Of a stretch of DNA of 64,000 nt, positions 16,803 through 26,024 are shown piece after piece. Every line of letters begins with the position of its first letter. Position 1 is the first letter of the stretch. The translations under genes were made by a program, and so were the position numbers. The DNA comes from Paenibacillus_AR mesotrionivorans (GTDB lineage: Bacteria > Bacillota > Bacilli > Paenibacillales > NBRC-103111): contig NZ_JBJURJ010000001.1 of the NCBI RefSeq assembly GCF_046098205.1, positions 62,001 through 126,000 of the forward strand, read 5' to 3'. Under the pieces are notes generated by a model. That model saw nothing but the letters and a program-made list of their open reading frames with translations, did not search any database and was not told the DNA's origin.

Positions 16803-17450
16803 CTACTTCCCAACTTGCTTCACATCAAACTGAAGCCGGGCTTCCTCTGAGGTTTTGTCCTTCAAATCCTTATTCAGCACATCTGCATTGGTATAAAAGA
16901 TGGTCCAGGCCAAGGAATAATCCCGCACATTCTTATCGGCCCAGCCACTGCGCACCATTTCAATGGCGGCCTGCATTTTATCCAAAGTGGCGGACATCTT
17001 CTCATCCTGCAGACTTGTTGCTACCTCTTCCAGATGCTCATATTCCCCGATTACACCCTTCATGCCATCCATGTCATCGGTCTTGAAATATTGAATCATT
17101 TTGCCCAGCAGCTGGTTATGCTCCAATGCGATATATTGATAAATCCCGCGGGTGGACGCCTGATACACATCCTCCTTGCGGTCCTTCAGGAAATCCAAAT
17201 GCACCGTCCGGCTTTCATTATCCCAGCTGACCTCTGCATCGAGCATCTCCCCCACACTCCGCAGCGGTACATACACCGAACCGTCATAGATGATAGAGTC
17301 CTTGCTCAGCTCGGATTCCTGTCCGTTCAGTGCCACATGAATCCGTTCGAAGAACACCTCAATGGTACGGTACTGTCCGTTCGCCCAGGCTACTCCGCCG
17401 AATGTCATAACACCAATCGCAATGGTTAATAGCATAAGCTTTTTTTTCAT
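16803..17450 (-). CDS. Secreted stalk-domain (copper amine oxidase N-like) protein
   Basis: A 215-residue exported protein. It has a Lys-rich start and ~18 hydrophobic residues ending Ala-Trp-Ala, then a domain (~30-90) with SerValTyrValProLeuArgSerValGly. That motif marks the copper amine oxidase N-terminal-like or stalk domain common in Paenibacillus surface proteins. The rest is helical. The start at 17450 follows AGGAGAGATAACC. It is last in the pilus operon, 46 bases after pilO, so it may be a cell-wall adaptor for the pilus, but no direct evidence supports that. Confidence 0.65.
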   Translation of the reverse strand: MKKKLMLLTIAIGVMTFGGVAWANGQYRTIEVFFERIHVALNGQESELSKDSIIYDGSVYVPLRSVGEMLDAEVSWDNESRTVHLDFLKDRKEDVYQASTRGIYQYIALEHNQLLGKMIQYFKTDDMDGMKGVIGEYEHLEEVATSLQDEKMSATLDKMQAAIEMVRSGWADKNVRDYSLAWTIFYTNADVLNKDLKDKTSEEARLQFDVKQVGK

Positions 17451-17496
17451 GGTTATCTCTCCTACTCTCCAAAAACTGAAATCCATCCTTGTTGGC

Positions 17497-18402
17497 CTAC
17501 TGCTGCTTATCCAACAGCTCATACAGCATCTGATCCGACCAGGTTGGGTCCGTGCGCTGGGTGCCCGGTGATACCTGCGGCCCCGGCGGCTCCTTCAGCT
17601 GATTCTGGTATGCAGCAGCGACAAAGCTGCGGACGGTGCATTTTAGCGCAAGCGGCATTGGCCCCTGTATAAACGCCGATGAAGGGCCGGGTGTGGCTTT
17701 GGGAGACGGTGAGGATGAGGTACTGGTCGGCATTGCGGAAGGTGAACCCGTAGCAGCAGACGCGGAGGTTTGGCTCAGGCTCCAGTCCACCACCTCCAAC
17801 AACCGGCTTCCCTGCTGCAGCTGATGGAGAAAATCCATGGTTTGGCCGTAGGTTCCGCTTACCTCCACCTGAAAGGTCAAGGAAGCCAGCTCAGTGGCTA
17901 CAGGCTGGGTCTGTCCGGCAGGTGCGGGAGTGCCCAGCGGTTGCACCGTGACACCAGAGGAAGGCTGGTTTTGCTGGATTTCGGCGGCCTTTGTAATCAG
18001 CGTTTCCAATTGTGCCTGCTTGTCGGTAACTTCTTTGAAGGTAACATAGCTGAGTTTCGTTCCTGCCTGTTCCGAAAAGCTCTGCATCAGATTCAGAATG
18101 GACGCAGTATTCTCCCGAAGCGGAACCTGCATCAGCAGAGCCTCCACATCTGCCTCCTGAATTTTGACAGGAACAGGCGCCTTGGTTAATTGCTCCACCC
18201 GCCGGTTGGCCGCCTCCAGCTCTTCTGCAGTCCGGCTGGCTTCCGTCAACTGGGGAACATATAACACGGAAATGCTGAAGATGATGAACAGCAATCCGAG
18301 AAGTCCTGCCAAGGCTAGCTGGATCTCAGGTCTTTTCAAAAAAGAAAAATCGAGCTGTTGAGGAACCTGGGCTATATTTTTGGTTTTTCGCTTGTTCCTC
18401 AT
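17497..18402 (-). CDS. pilO: PilO-like type IV pilus assembly protein
   Basis: A bitopic membrane protein: basic cytoplasmic N-terminus, one transmembrane helix (~30-52), a coiled coil (~55-80), then a PilO-type ferredoxin-like domain (~85-215). The C-terminal part includes a Ser/Pro/Thr-rich linker (~215-250) and a final segment. PilM-N-O form the alignment complex linking the motor to the envelope. Stop and start codons of pilN and pilO share one base (TAATG at 18404-18400). Sequence alone is divergent, so the name rests on topology and position. Confidence 0.75.
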   Translation of the reverse strand: MRNKRKTKNIAQVPQQLDFSFLKRPEIQLALAGLLGLLFIIFSISVLYVPQLTEASRTAEELEAANRRVEQLTKAPVPVKIQEADVEALLMQVPLRENTASILNLMQSFSEQAGTKLSYVTFKEVTDKQAQLETLITKAAEIQQNQPSSGVTVQPLGTPAPAGQTQPVATELASLTFQVEVSGTYGQTMDFLHQLQQGSRLLEVVDWSLSQTSASAATGSPSAMPTSTSSSPSPKATPGPSSAFIQGPMPLALKCTVRSFVAAAYQNQLKEPPGPQVSPGTQRTDPTWSDQMLYELLDKQQ

Positions 18403-19331
18403 TATTTCTTCTCCTTCGTTAAAGGCTTGCAGGTCAGCTCTAACACAACGTCATATAAAGTAAGCACTTTGGGAGCGGGTGTTGCGCCTGCCACTGCTAG
18501 GGCCGAAGGCTCCGCCACTTTGGCATTGGCGATTTGATCCAGCTTCTTCTGGGCATCCTCCACATCCTGTCTGGTAATCGGCCCGGAGGCGGAAGGGGTT
18601 GCTACAGGCTGGGGTGTCCGGCCCGGCAGTGTAATGCCGTTTATTTCCTTGCTGATCTTCTGGCTCATCATCCAATCCAGCTGGTTGAGTAGCTCATCCG
18701 CCTCAGTGGCATCGGCAGCGGAGGTAGAAGGCTTTTGAAACATATTCACATATTGCTCAAAGGTCATGGTTTGCGTTTTATCCGAGGAAGCCGATGCAGA
18801 AGGCGAAGCCTCCGTGGTGCCGGTGGAAACAATGGTTACGGCAACCGGGTAAGCCAGCTCCTTCTTCTGGACACTATTCACTGTCACATGGGCAAACAGC
18901 TCCAGCTGCTGCAAAAGCTGCATGTATTGGGCGGCATCCTTCAAATCCTTCATATCCAGATGCAGCTTGATTTTCCCCGTATTATCCGTTTCCATGGACA
19001 GAATCCGGGCCGCCGTAGGCAAGGAAGCGGTGATGCCCTGAAAAACAGGCTGCCAGTCACGGATTTCCCCTTTCAGCCCATCCACCTTGTCCTTCAAGGA
19101 TTGATATTGGAGGGTTTGCTGGTCCACCACACGTTCCTTCATGAGAATGCCGGCTTGTGCCTGCTTTTCCTGGAGCAGCCGTTCATTCTTGCCCGAGGTA
19201 TGGGAGGATTCGGCATAACCAATAACCAGAAGCGCGGAACTAAGCACACTGAATGCGATAATTCCGGTCAACAGCGGTTTGAGATATTGTTGGGTAAAGG
19301 GAAGCTTGGGAATCAGGTTTATGGCTTTCAT
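18402..19331 (-). CDS. pilN: PilN-like type IV pilus assembly protein
   Basis: The diagnostic PilN start MetLysAlaIleAsnLeuIlePro is present, the short cytoplasmic motif that docks into PilM. It is followed by a transmembrane helix (~20-42), a coiled coil and a periplasm-facing-type domain. The C-terminal third contains Ser/Ala/Thr-rich stretches. The start at 19331 overlaps the pilM stop by ATGA; the 29 upstream in-frame residues are excluded. Length is 309 aa, longer than Gram-negative PilN. Confidence 0.8.
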   Translation of the reverse strand: MKAINLIPKLPFTQQYLKPLLTGIIAFSVLSSALLVIGYAESSHTSGKNERLLQEKQAQAGILMKERVVDQQTLQYQSLKDKVDGLKGEIRDWQPVFQGITASLPTAARILSMETDNTGKIKLHLDMKDLKDAAQYMQLLQQLELFAHVTVNSVQKKELAYPVAVTIVSTGTTEASPSASASSDKTQTMTFEQYVNMFQKPSTSAADATEADELLNQLDWMMSQKISKEINGITLPGRTPQPVATPSASGPITRQDVEDAQKKLDQIANAKVAEPSALAVAGATPAPKVLTLYDVVLELTCKPLTKEKK

Positions 19332-20458
19332 CCTTGATTCCCCCTTAAGCCCAGTCCGATGGGAATTGCCAGACTGGTCACCCAGCTGTGGAGCTGGGGT
19401 TTCTCGGATTCCAGCCATCCGCTGTCCGGACTAATCACCTGCATCCCCAGGCGGTCCGACAGAAACTCCGACACTTGGGCAAGCTGCCGGATCTCCCCTG
19501 TCAGGACAACAGCTGCAAACTCCTGGGTCCGGTTATTCAGGGTATACCGGTAGAAGTTCATCAGGCGCTCCAATTCATGGGCCAATTCCACATGAGGCTC
19601 CTGCTGCTGCATACCGTTCAGTGAATCCTGGTCCTCTTGAAAACGGACAGGAACACTCCGGGTAATTTTCAGCTGGCCCTCATGAAAAATGCTCATATCG
19701 GCGGCGTCCATATTCAAATCCAAGGTCAAAATGGTTTGCTGCAGAAGCTCCGGCTCCGCCGCCTCCAGCAGTCTGTAGCTAGACAAGGCTTTGATTTCAA
19801 TGCTTTTAGGACGTAAGCCGCTTTGCCTGACCACCGTAAGATATTCATCCACCAGCTCGGAGGGAGCCGCGATCAGCATCACATCAGCCTCATCCTGCTC
19901 TTCCTCTTCCTCCTCTTCCTCGAAAACAGGCTCGTCTCGGAGCAACGACTCCTGGGAAGCACCCATCTCCATCCAAGACTGTTGAGGATGCACGGGGTCC
20001 GGGTAGGTAACCTCCTGATCCTGTTTCAGGGGAACCGGAAGCGAAACGTCAGTAGTAAGGTTAATAAAATCAAAATAGGGGTTTTGAAACGGAAGATGAA
20101 TGGTATTCTGAATTTCAAACTGGATAATCTTCCGCAGCTGTTTGTCGGGAACATTGGGCAGCTTAAGAAAACGTACCATAATGGAAGAGCTGGGGATGAT
20201 CAGATGCACCCTGCGGGCGCGGAACTTATACAGTTGAATAGTTTGCTCCAGAATACGCCGCAATACCTCCGGCTTCTGGATTTTACCGTCCACCACCGTG
20301 CCCTGAGGTAATGGCTCCAAAGCACCTTCAGCCAGGACAGGCTTTTTATTGCCGGCACTCCGGATTTCCGCAAGTTTAATATAGCTATCGGTGATTTCCA
20401 GTCCCAAGCTGGCAACACTTGGCCGTACCCATTGAAGTATTTTTGTGAAAGTAGCCAT
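19328..20458 (-). CDS. pilM: PilM-like actin-fold pilus assembly protein
   Basis: A cytoplasmic actin-like ATPase-fold protein that binds the PilN N-terminus. The opening strand SerLeuGlyLeuGluIleThrAsp, the central ThrLeuAspLeuAsnMetAspAla and the late LeuThrGlyGlu correspond to the phosphate and adenosine motifs. An unusual insert at ~170-190 contains a run of eight Glu. I use ATG at 20458 (376 aa); a GTG at 20473 is possible but directly abuts the AAGGA site. Confidence 0.82.
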   Translation of the reverse strand: MATFTKILQWVRPSVASLGLEITDSYIKLAEIRSAGNKKPVLAEGALEPLPQGTVVDGKIQKPEVLRRILEQTIQLYKFRARRVHLIIPSSSIMVRFLKLPNVPDKQLRKIIQFEIQNTIHLPFQNPYFDFINLTTDVSLPVPLKQDQEVTYPDPVHPQQSWMEMGASQESLLRDEPVFEEEEEEEEQDEADVMLIAAPSELVDEYLTVVRQSGLRPKSIEIKALSSYRLLEAAEPELLQQTILTLDLNMDAADMSIFHEGQLKITRSVPVRFQEDQDSLNGMQQQEPHVELAHELERLMNFYRYTLNNRTQEFAAVVLTGEIRQLAQVSEFLSDRLGMQVISPDSGWLESEKPQLHSWVTSLAIPIGLGLRGNQG

Positions 20459-20488
20459 ATGGGATGGAGTCACTCCTTGTTTTCGGCG

Positions 20489-21286
20489 TCAGGTTAATAA
20501 GTTCAGGTAAGCTTGCACAAGCAACTCTCCCCATAAGTAGGCGACACAAGCGCCAATGGCCAAAAAAGGCCCGAAGGGGATAGGCTGGTCGTTCTTCATA
20601 ACTCCGGTCAACAGCAGGATCAGGATAATGATTAATCCAATCACACTGCCCAAAAAAATCGTCAATAACACACCTTTCATGCCTATGTATATCCCTAACA
20701 TGGCCAAGAGCTTAATATCTCCGCCGCCCATGGCTTCCTTCTTGAGCAGCCATTCTCCAAGCACCGCTGCCAGATACAGCAGCCCGCCGCCCAGAAAAAA
20801 ACCGCCCACATAGTCCCACCAAGGGGCATCGTGGATAAAAATCCGCAGGACAATCCCTGCCGCTATGCCAAACACAATAATCTTGTCCGGGATCAAATAA
20901 AGACGTAAATCCGTCTGCGAAATGGCGATCAGCAGCGAAACCAGGAGCAACCCCACGATCAGCTCCGGTACAGGGCCAAGCGTAACGGCCAGCAAGATGT
21001 AGATAACGGAGGTCAAAACCTCCCACAACGGATATTGAATGGAGAAAGCTTCTCCACAGTAACGGCATTTGCCTCCCGAGCGGAACCAGCTCCACACGGG
21101 AATCAAATCCGGCACCGCCAGCCGGTGTCCGCAGCTATCGCAATGGGACGGCGGCGTAACAAGGGACTGGCCCTGGGGAATCCGGGCAGCCACCACATTC
21201 AGGAAGCTGCCAACGAATAACCCCAGGATACCCATCACCGTGTAAAAATAGGGAGGCGACGCCTCAAATGCTTGAATGATAAGCAT
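20489..21286 (-). CDS. pilD: Prepilin leader peptidase/N-methyltransferase
   Basis: A polytopic membrane aspartyl protease of 265 aa that cleaves and methylates prepilins. The N-terminal zinc site CysAspSerCysGly ... CysArgTyrCysGly is intact. The catalytic Asp residues are in SerGlnThrAspLeuArgLeuTyrLeuIlePro and GlyGlyGlyAspIleLys. It should process the pilin at 21312, the minor pilins at 15786 and 16277, and perhaps also the Flp pilin, since no second prepilin peptidase is visible in the window. Confidence 0.93.
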   Translation of the reverse strand: MLIIQAFEASPPYFYTVMGILGLFVGSFLNVVAARIPQGQSLVTPPSHCDSCGHRLAVPDLIPVWSWFRSGGKCRYCGEAFSIQYPLWEVLTSVIYILLAVTLGPVPELIVGLLLVSLLIAISQTDLRLYLIPDKIIVFGIAAGIVLRIFIHDAPWWDYVGGFFLGGGLLYLAAVLGEWLLKKEAMGGGDIKLLAMLGIYIGMKGVLLTIFLGSVIGLIIILILLLTGVMKNDQPIPFGPFLAIGACVAYLWGELLVQAYLNLLT

Positions 21287-21311
21287 GGGGGCACCTCAGT
21301 TTAAGAAACTA

Positions 21312-21677
21312 TTAGTCTGCTATGGTTACTTTATAAGCTCCAGGGCTAGGGCTGGCGTTGTATTCTATTTTGAAACTCTTTCCTGACTGATTAGGTGACG
21401 GAGTAGCTGACAAATATCCTTTTGCAACTAAATCACCAATTCCAATTGTAGCTGCTGGGCTAGGGTTAGTTTCCAGAACATATCTTTGCACTGCGTCAGA
21501 TATTATTCTCTTTGAAGCCTCGTCTGTATTATCTTTCGCCTTGCTGAAACTCCCCGTCACCGCAGCACCAGCAACCCCGGCAATGATCCCCAGAATAACT
21601 ACAACCGCCATCAATTCAATCAACGTAACGCCCTTTTGGTTCTTGCCCAACCGCTTCATGAATAATTTCTTTAGCAT
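21312..21677 (-). CDS. Major type IV pilin-like protein
   Basis: A 121-residue prepilin with leader ending AsnGlnLysGly|ValThrLeuIleGluLeu, a 22-residue hydrophobic helix, and a short globular domain with SerProSerPro and AsnGlnSerGly loops and no cysteines. The ribosome site AAGGAGGAGC is the strongest in the operon, as expected for a major subunit. It resembles ComGC/PilA of Gram-positive type IV pili. Start ATG at 21677. Confidence 0.88.
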   Translation of the reverse strand: MLKKLFMKRLGKNQKGVTLIELMAVVVILGIIAGVAGAAVTGSFSKAKDNTDEASKRIISDAVQRYVLETNPSPAATIGIGDLVAKGYLSATPSPNQSGKSFKIEYNASPSPGAYKVTIAD

Positions 21678-21758
21678 GTAAGCTCCTCCTTATAATTTTG
21701 AATGAGACCATCTATATGTAGAAAAAAGCATAGATGACAAGTTCATTCCTGGCTCCGC

Positions 21759-22973
21759 CTACTTCAAGTTGCTGATCAACGTAAAGGACGGCAGCATAAC
21801 AGCCAACACGATGGTACCCACGATGAGCGCCAGGATCACGATCATAATCGGCTCCAGCATGGCTTTTAGCCGGTCCGACATCTGGTCCACATCCGCCTCA
21901 TAAAAGTCCGCCACCTTGTCCAGCATGGAATCCAGCGCACCGGACTTTTCCCCCACCGCCATCATGTGCACCACCATGGGCGGGAACAGCCATGACTTGC
22001 GGAAGGGATCGGCAATGGAGCTGCCCCCCTGAACCGCCTCTCTAGCGCTCAGAATCACCTTGCCGATCACCGTGTTGCCTACTACGGAGGAAACAATGCT
22101 CAGCATCTGCAGCATAGGCACCCCGGCGGCGAACAAGGAGCAGAAGGTCCGGCTGAAACGAGACAAGGCTTGTTTGTGCAGCAGCTTGCCGAATACAGGG
22201 ATTTTCAGTTTTGCATAATCGAGGGCATACCGCCCCTTCTCATTCCGCTTCATGGCAAGGATAGCAAGAAAAGGTAGGGATAGCAGCGCGGCTGCCAGAT
22301 ACCAATATTCCCGGACCCAATCTGAAATTCCAATCACAATTCGGGTCGGCAGCGGTAACGTTAAATCCATCGCCTCAAAATTCGCCACCAGCTGAGGCAC
22401 AACGAACACCATCAGGATGGTCACCACGATGACCGTAAAAATGGCCATTATGATGGGATACACCATGGCGGACTTAATCTTTTCCCGGGTGTAATGCTCC
22501 TTCTCGTAAAACACCGCCAGCCGGAACAGCATATCGTCCAAATTACCGCTGGCCTCCCCCGCCTTTACCATATTAACGAATACGGTATTGAATACGGTAG
22601 GATAACGGGTAATCGCCTGGGAAAACTGGTTGCCCCGCTGCATATCATCGGCCACATTGGCCAATATGGCGCGGAACTCCTTACTTTCCGTTTGTTCGGA
22701 CAAGGTCCGCACCGCATCCACAATGTTAATACCCACCTTGTACAAGCTGGACAGCTGCCTGCAAAAAATGGTGAAATGCTGGGGCTTGATCCGTGGTCCT
22801 GAGCCCAGCCGGATTTCCTTGTGGAGAATGCTTTGGCTCATGTCTTCCAGCTTGGTAATACGCAAGCCTTGAGCCCTTAACAGGGTTATGGCTGCATTGT
22901 TATGCTGGGCTTCAATCATCCCTCTGGTTTGTTTGCCGGAGCGTTCAATGGCGGTATAGCGAAATCTGGGCAT
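21759..22973 (-). CDS. pilC: Type IV pilus inner-membrane platform protein
   Basis: A 404-residue protein with two tandem T2SF domains, each followed by hydrophobic helices (~165-225 and the C-terminus). It opens with the PheArgTyrThrAlaIle motif usual for PilC/GspF. It anchors the PilB and PilT motors at the membrane. It lies nine bases downstream of pilT. Start ATG after AGGTGAACAA. Confidence 0.92.
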   Translation of the reverse strand: MPRFRYTAIERSGKQTRGMIEAQHNNAAITLLRAQGLRITKLEDMSQSILHKEIRLGSGPRIKPQHFTIFCRQLSSLYKVGINIVDAVRTLSEQTESKEFRAILANVADDMQRGNQFSQAITRYPTVFNTVFVNMVKAGEASGNLDDMLFRLAVFYEKEHYTREKIKSAMVYPIIMAIFTVIVVTILMVFVVPQLVANFEAMDLTLPLPTRIVIGISDWVREYWYLAAALLSLPFLAILAMKRNEKGRYALDYAKLKIPVFGKLLHKQALSRFSRTFCSLFAAGVPMLQMLSIVSSVVGNTVIGKVILSAREAVQGGSSIADPFRKSWLFPPMVVHMMAVGEKSGALDSMLDKVADFYEADVDQMSDRLKAMLEPIMIVILALIVGTIVLAVMLPSFTLISNLK

Positions 22974-22981
22974 TTGTTCAC

Positions 22982-24025
22982 CTACAAATTCAGCTCACTG
23001 AAGCCAAACAGCGCTTCTTTGGCTGCTTCCGTTGTAATGATGCGCCTCTGAATCAACTCACGCAGGGCATTATCCATAGTCTGCATGCCTTGAGCCTTGC
23101 CGGTTTGCATCATGGACCGCACCTGGTGCACCTTTTCAGAACGGATCAGATTGGCTACTGCCGGAGTATTCACCAGAACCTCCATGGCGGCTACCCGTCC
23201 ACTCCCGTCTGCTGTAGGCAGCAAGCGCTGGGCAATGATGCCCAAAAGCACCGAAGCAAGCTGGATACGGATCTGCTGCTGAGAGCCTGTCGGGAATACA
23301 TCAATAATCCGATCGATGGTTTGCGGAGCATCCGCTGTATGCAGTGTTCCGAAGACCAGATGACCGGTTTCCGCAGCGGTAATGGCGGTGCTGATGGTTT
23401 CCAGGTCCCGCATTTCCCCCACCAGAATCACATCCGGGTCCTGGCGCAGAGCAGCGCGCAACCCTCTGGCGAAGGACTCCGTATCACTCCCCACCTCACG
23501 CTGGTTCACGATGCTTTTTTTATGGGGATGAAGAAATTCGATAGGGTCCTCCAGGGTGATGATATGCTCCTGCCTGTAGGCATTGATATCATCAATCAGG
23601 GCGGCGAGAGTAGTGGATTTACCGCTGCCTGTAGGTCCTGTAACTAGCACCAGACCTTGAGGCTTACGGGCCAGTTCTACTGCAATACCGGGGAGCCCCA
23701 GCTCCTCCACGGACGGAATCCGGGTAGGAATAAGGCGGATGGTCAGCCCTGCATACCCTTTTTGACGGTAAAGATTGATTCTAAACCGGGAAACACCCGG
23801 AATCTCGTAGGATAAATCCAGATCCCCCTGCTCCAAAAACTCCTCGTACTGCTCTCCTGTTAATAGCTCACGAGCCATAGCCAGGGTATCCTCGGGCCTG
23901 AGAACCCGGTCATCTGCGGACTGCAGCTCACCGTGAATCCGGAAGGCAACAGGCGCATTTACTGTAATATGTAGGTCTGACGCGTTGCGCTGGTATGCCA
24001 GCTTCATATAATCGACAATTGCCAC
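22982..24025 (-). CDS. pilT: Pilus retraction ATPase
   Basis: A 347-residue hexameric ATPase that disassembles the pilus and drives twitching motility. Walker A is GlyProThrGlySerGlyLysSerThr, Walker B is ValIleLeuValGlyGluMetArgAsp, the Asp box is IleThrLeuGluAspProIleGlu, and the His box is GlyThrLeuHisThrAla. I chose GTG at 24025 because GGAGGGCATAAAT precedes it; the longer ATG start would add 15 residues without a ribosome site. Confidence 0.92.
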   Translation of the reverse strand: MAIVDYMKLAYQRNASDLHITVNAPVAFRIHGELQSADDRVLRPEDTLAMARELLTGEQYEEFLEQGDLDLSYEIPGVSRFRINLYRQKGYAGLTIRLIPTRIPSVEELGLPGIAVELARKPQGLVLVTGPTGSGKSTTLAALIDDINAYRQEHIITLEDPIEFLHPHKKSIVNQREVGSDTESFARGLRAALRQDPDVILVGEMRDLETISTAITAAETGHLVFGTLHTADAPQTIDRIIDVFPTGSQQQIRIQLASVLLGIIAQRLLPTADGSGRVAAMEVLVNTPAVANLIRSEKVHQVRSMMQTGKAQGMQTMDNALRELIQRRIITTEAAKEALFGFSELNL

Positions 24026-24116
24026 ATTTATGCCCTCCGAAACTATTATACCGAAGCCGGATTCAGACAATATTAAGAGATAGTCAAGCCCATTTTAATT
24101 TTTGTGAAAATGTCGG

Positions 24117-25781
24117 TTAATGTAATCCGGCTACCCGGTAAACCTCTGCAATTGTGGTTAAACCGGAGGCCGCCTTCTGTAACCCATCCTCAATCATCGG
24201 GATCATCCCCGCCTTTGCCGCCAAAGCAGCGTATTCCGTATCCGAACCCTTCCGCAGAATTAAGGTGCGAAGCTCGTCATTCACCGGCAGTACCTCATGG
24301 ATAGCCAGTCTGCCCCGGTACCCGCTTCGTCCGCATTCTCCGCAGCCCTGCCCTCTTTTAAGGGTGGCATGGGGAATCCGGAACTCCTCCAGAACCGCCC
24401 GTTCCTCCTGGGTCGGTTCTACCTCTACAGCACATGCCGGGCATACCCGCCGGACCAGCCGTTGGGCAACTACGGTATTTAAGGAGGAGGATAAAAGAAA
24501 CGGTTCAATGCCCATATCGATCAGACGGGTAATGGAGTTCACCGCGCTGTTGCTGTGCAAGGTGCTAAGTACCAAGTGGCCTGTCATGGCTCCCCGAACA
24601 GCTATTTCTGCTGTTTCCGAGTCCCGGATTTCCCCGACCATCACGATGTTGGGGTCCTGACGTAAAATGGAACGCAACCCTCTGGCAAAGGTCAGCCCGG
24701 ATACGGGGTTCACCGCTACCTGATTGATCCCGTTTAATTGGTACTCCACCGGATCTTCGATGGTAATAATATTCACCTCATCACTGCTGAGGCGGGACAG
24801 GGTGGAATATAAGGTGGTGGTTTTGCCGCTGCCTGTAGGCCCGGAAATGAAGATAATGCCGTAAGGCTTGCCGATTCCCTTCAGAAGCCGGGACATATTG
24901 GCTTGGGTGAAGCCCAGCCTGTCCAGATCCGTCAAAGCATTGCTCAGGTCGAGAATCCGCAGCACAACCTTCTCGCCGTGAATGGTGGGCAATGTGGAAA
25001 CCCGGATATCCACCTTGCGGAAATCCACCTCCATCTCCACCCGCCCGTCCTGGGGCAGGCGGCGCTCCGCCACGTTCAGGCTGGACATCACCTTGATGCG
25101 GGCCACAATCACATTTTGCATGTGGGGAGGCAATATCCGTTCCGTTCTCATCATACCGTCCACTCTGTACCGGATACGCAGACCGTCCTCTTGGGGGTCG
25201 ATATGGATATCCGATGCACCTGTCTGAACAGCTTGGTAAATCAGCTGGTTCACCGTCTTGACCACCGGGGAATCGGCGTCCATATTCTGTTGAATCTTGT
25301 CTTCGCCTTCCCATTGGTCGAGGTTCTGCATGATCTGGTCGACGGTTTCCTGCAGCCCGTAATATCTCCGGATAGCCCGGAACAGCTCGTCCTTGGATGC
25401 AATCACAGGCTCAATACGGAAGCCGGTGGTCATCCGCAGCTCATCTATGGCGTAATAATCCAGCGGGTCGGCCATGGCCACAATCAGCTTGTTGCCTTCG
25501 GTCCGTAAGGGTAGCACCTGATGCTGCTCCGCAATCCGCTGGGGAATAATATTAATAATCTTAGTTTCGATCTTTTGTTTGTAAAGCTGGACATGAGGGA
25601 TTCCCAACTGGACTTCAAGAACTTCGATCAGCTGCTGCTCTGTAATATAATTCCGGGAAATGAGCACATCACCAAGACGCATTTTCAGCTCTTTTTGCTC
25701 CTTCAACGCATTGAGCAGCTGCTCGTCCGTAATCAATCCCGATTCCAGGAGCAAGTCGCCGATTCTTTTGCGCAGCGCCAC
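24117..25781 (-). CDS. pilB: Pilus extension ATPase
   Basis: GspE/PilB-family ATPase of 554 aa. N-terminal MshEN domain (residues 1-140, with the ArgLeuGlyAsp/LeuIle repeat pattern that binds c-di-GMP in some homologues), Walker A GlyProThrGlySerGlyLysThrThr, Walker B ValMetValGlyGluIleArgAsp, and a four-Cys zinc motif CysProAlaCys ... CysGlyGluCys. The start is GTG at 25781 after GGAGGGATCGG. First gene of the type IV pilus operon. Its upstream DNA is an inverted-repeat element, so the promoter must lie in or at the edge of that element. Confidence 0.93.
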   Translation of the reverse strand: MALRKRIGDLLLESGLITDEQLLNALKEQKELKMRLGDVLISRNYITEQQLIEVLEVQLGIPHVQLYKQKIETKIINIIPQRIAEQHQVLPLRTEGNKLIVAMADPLDYYAIDELRMTTGFRIEPVIASKDELFRAIRRYYGLQETVDQIMQNLDQWEGEDKIQQNMDADSPVVKTVNQLIYQAVQTGASDIHIDPQEDGLRIRYRVDGMMRTERILPPHMQNVIVARIKVMSSLNVAERRLPQDGRVEMEVDFRKVDIRVSTLPTIHGEKVVLRILDLSNALTDLDRLGFTQANMSRLLKGIGKPYGIIFISGPTGSGKTTTLYSTLSRLSSDEVNIITIEDPVEYQLNGINQVAVNPVSGLTFARGLRSILRQDPNIVMVGEIRDSETAEIAVRGAMTGHLVLSTLHSNSAVNSITRLIDMGIEPFLLSSSLNTVVAQRLVRRVCPACAVEVEPTQEERAVLEEFRIPHATLKRGQGCGECGRSGYRGRLAIHEVLPVNDELRTLILRKGSDTEYAALAAKAGMIPMIEDGLQKAASGLTTIAEVYRVAGLH

Positions 25782-25798
25782 CCGATCCCTCCATTCGC

Positions 25799-25827
25799 AT
25801 TATAGGAGTCTGTCCGACGTTTAATTT
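25799..25827 (-). promoter_or_regulatory. Possible pilB promoter at the edge of the inverted-repeat element
   Basis: A perfect minus-strand TATAAT (25804-25799) spans the junction of the left terminal repeat and host DNA. There is no good -35; the best 17-base-spaced hexamer is A/T-rich and weak. The predicted leader to the pilB ribosome site is only about 5-10 bases. Confidence 0.3.
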
Positions 25828-26024
25828 GAGTGAAAAAATATTACTTTGTTTCATTCCTTACCGGAAAGGAGTGCCTTGGATGCTCAAACACGTTTTGTCG
25901 GCCTTGATGGAATGGAACTCATAAGGGTTCAAAGCCGCCAAAAAACTCGCCCTCAAGTCACTCCTTCCCTCCCAGTCATTTCATAAATATTTTTTCACTC
26001 TTTTGTTTTTCGGACAGACTCCTA
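25803..26024. mobile_element. MITE-like element with ~41-bp terminal inverted repeats
   Basis: The ends 25803-25843 and 25984-26024 are inverted copies. Both begin TAGGAGTCTGTCCGA (15/15), then 11-12 variable bases, then GAGTGAAAAAATATT (15/15). The ~140-base interior has no transposase. It holds one tiny frame (25880-25924; AAAGGAG ribosome site, 14 codons, MetLeuLysHisValLeuSer...), possibly a remnant of a transposase start. No clear target-site duplication is seen. The element abuts the pilB ribosome site. Parent insertion-sequence family not identified. Confidence 0.65.
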
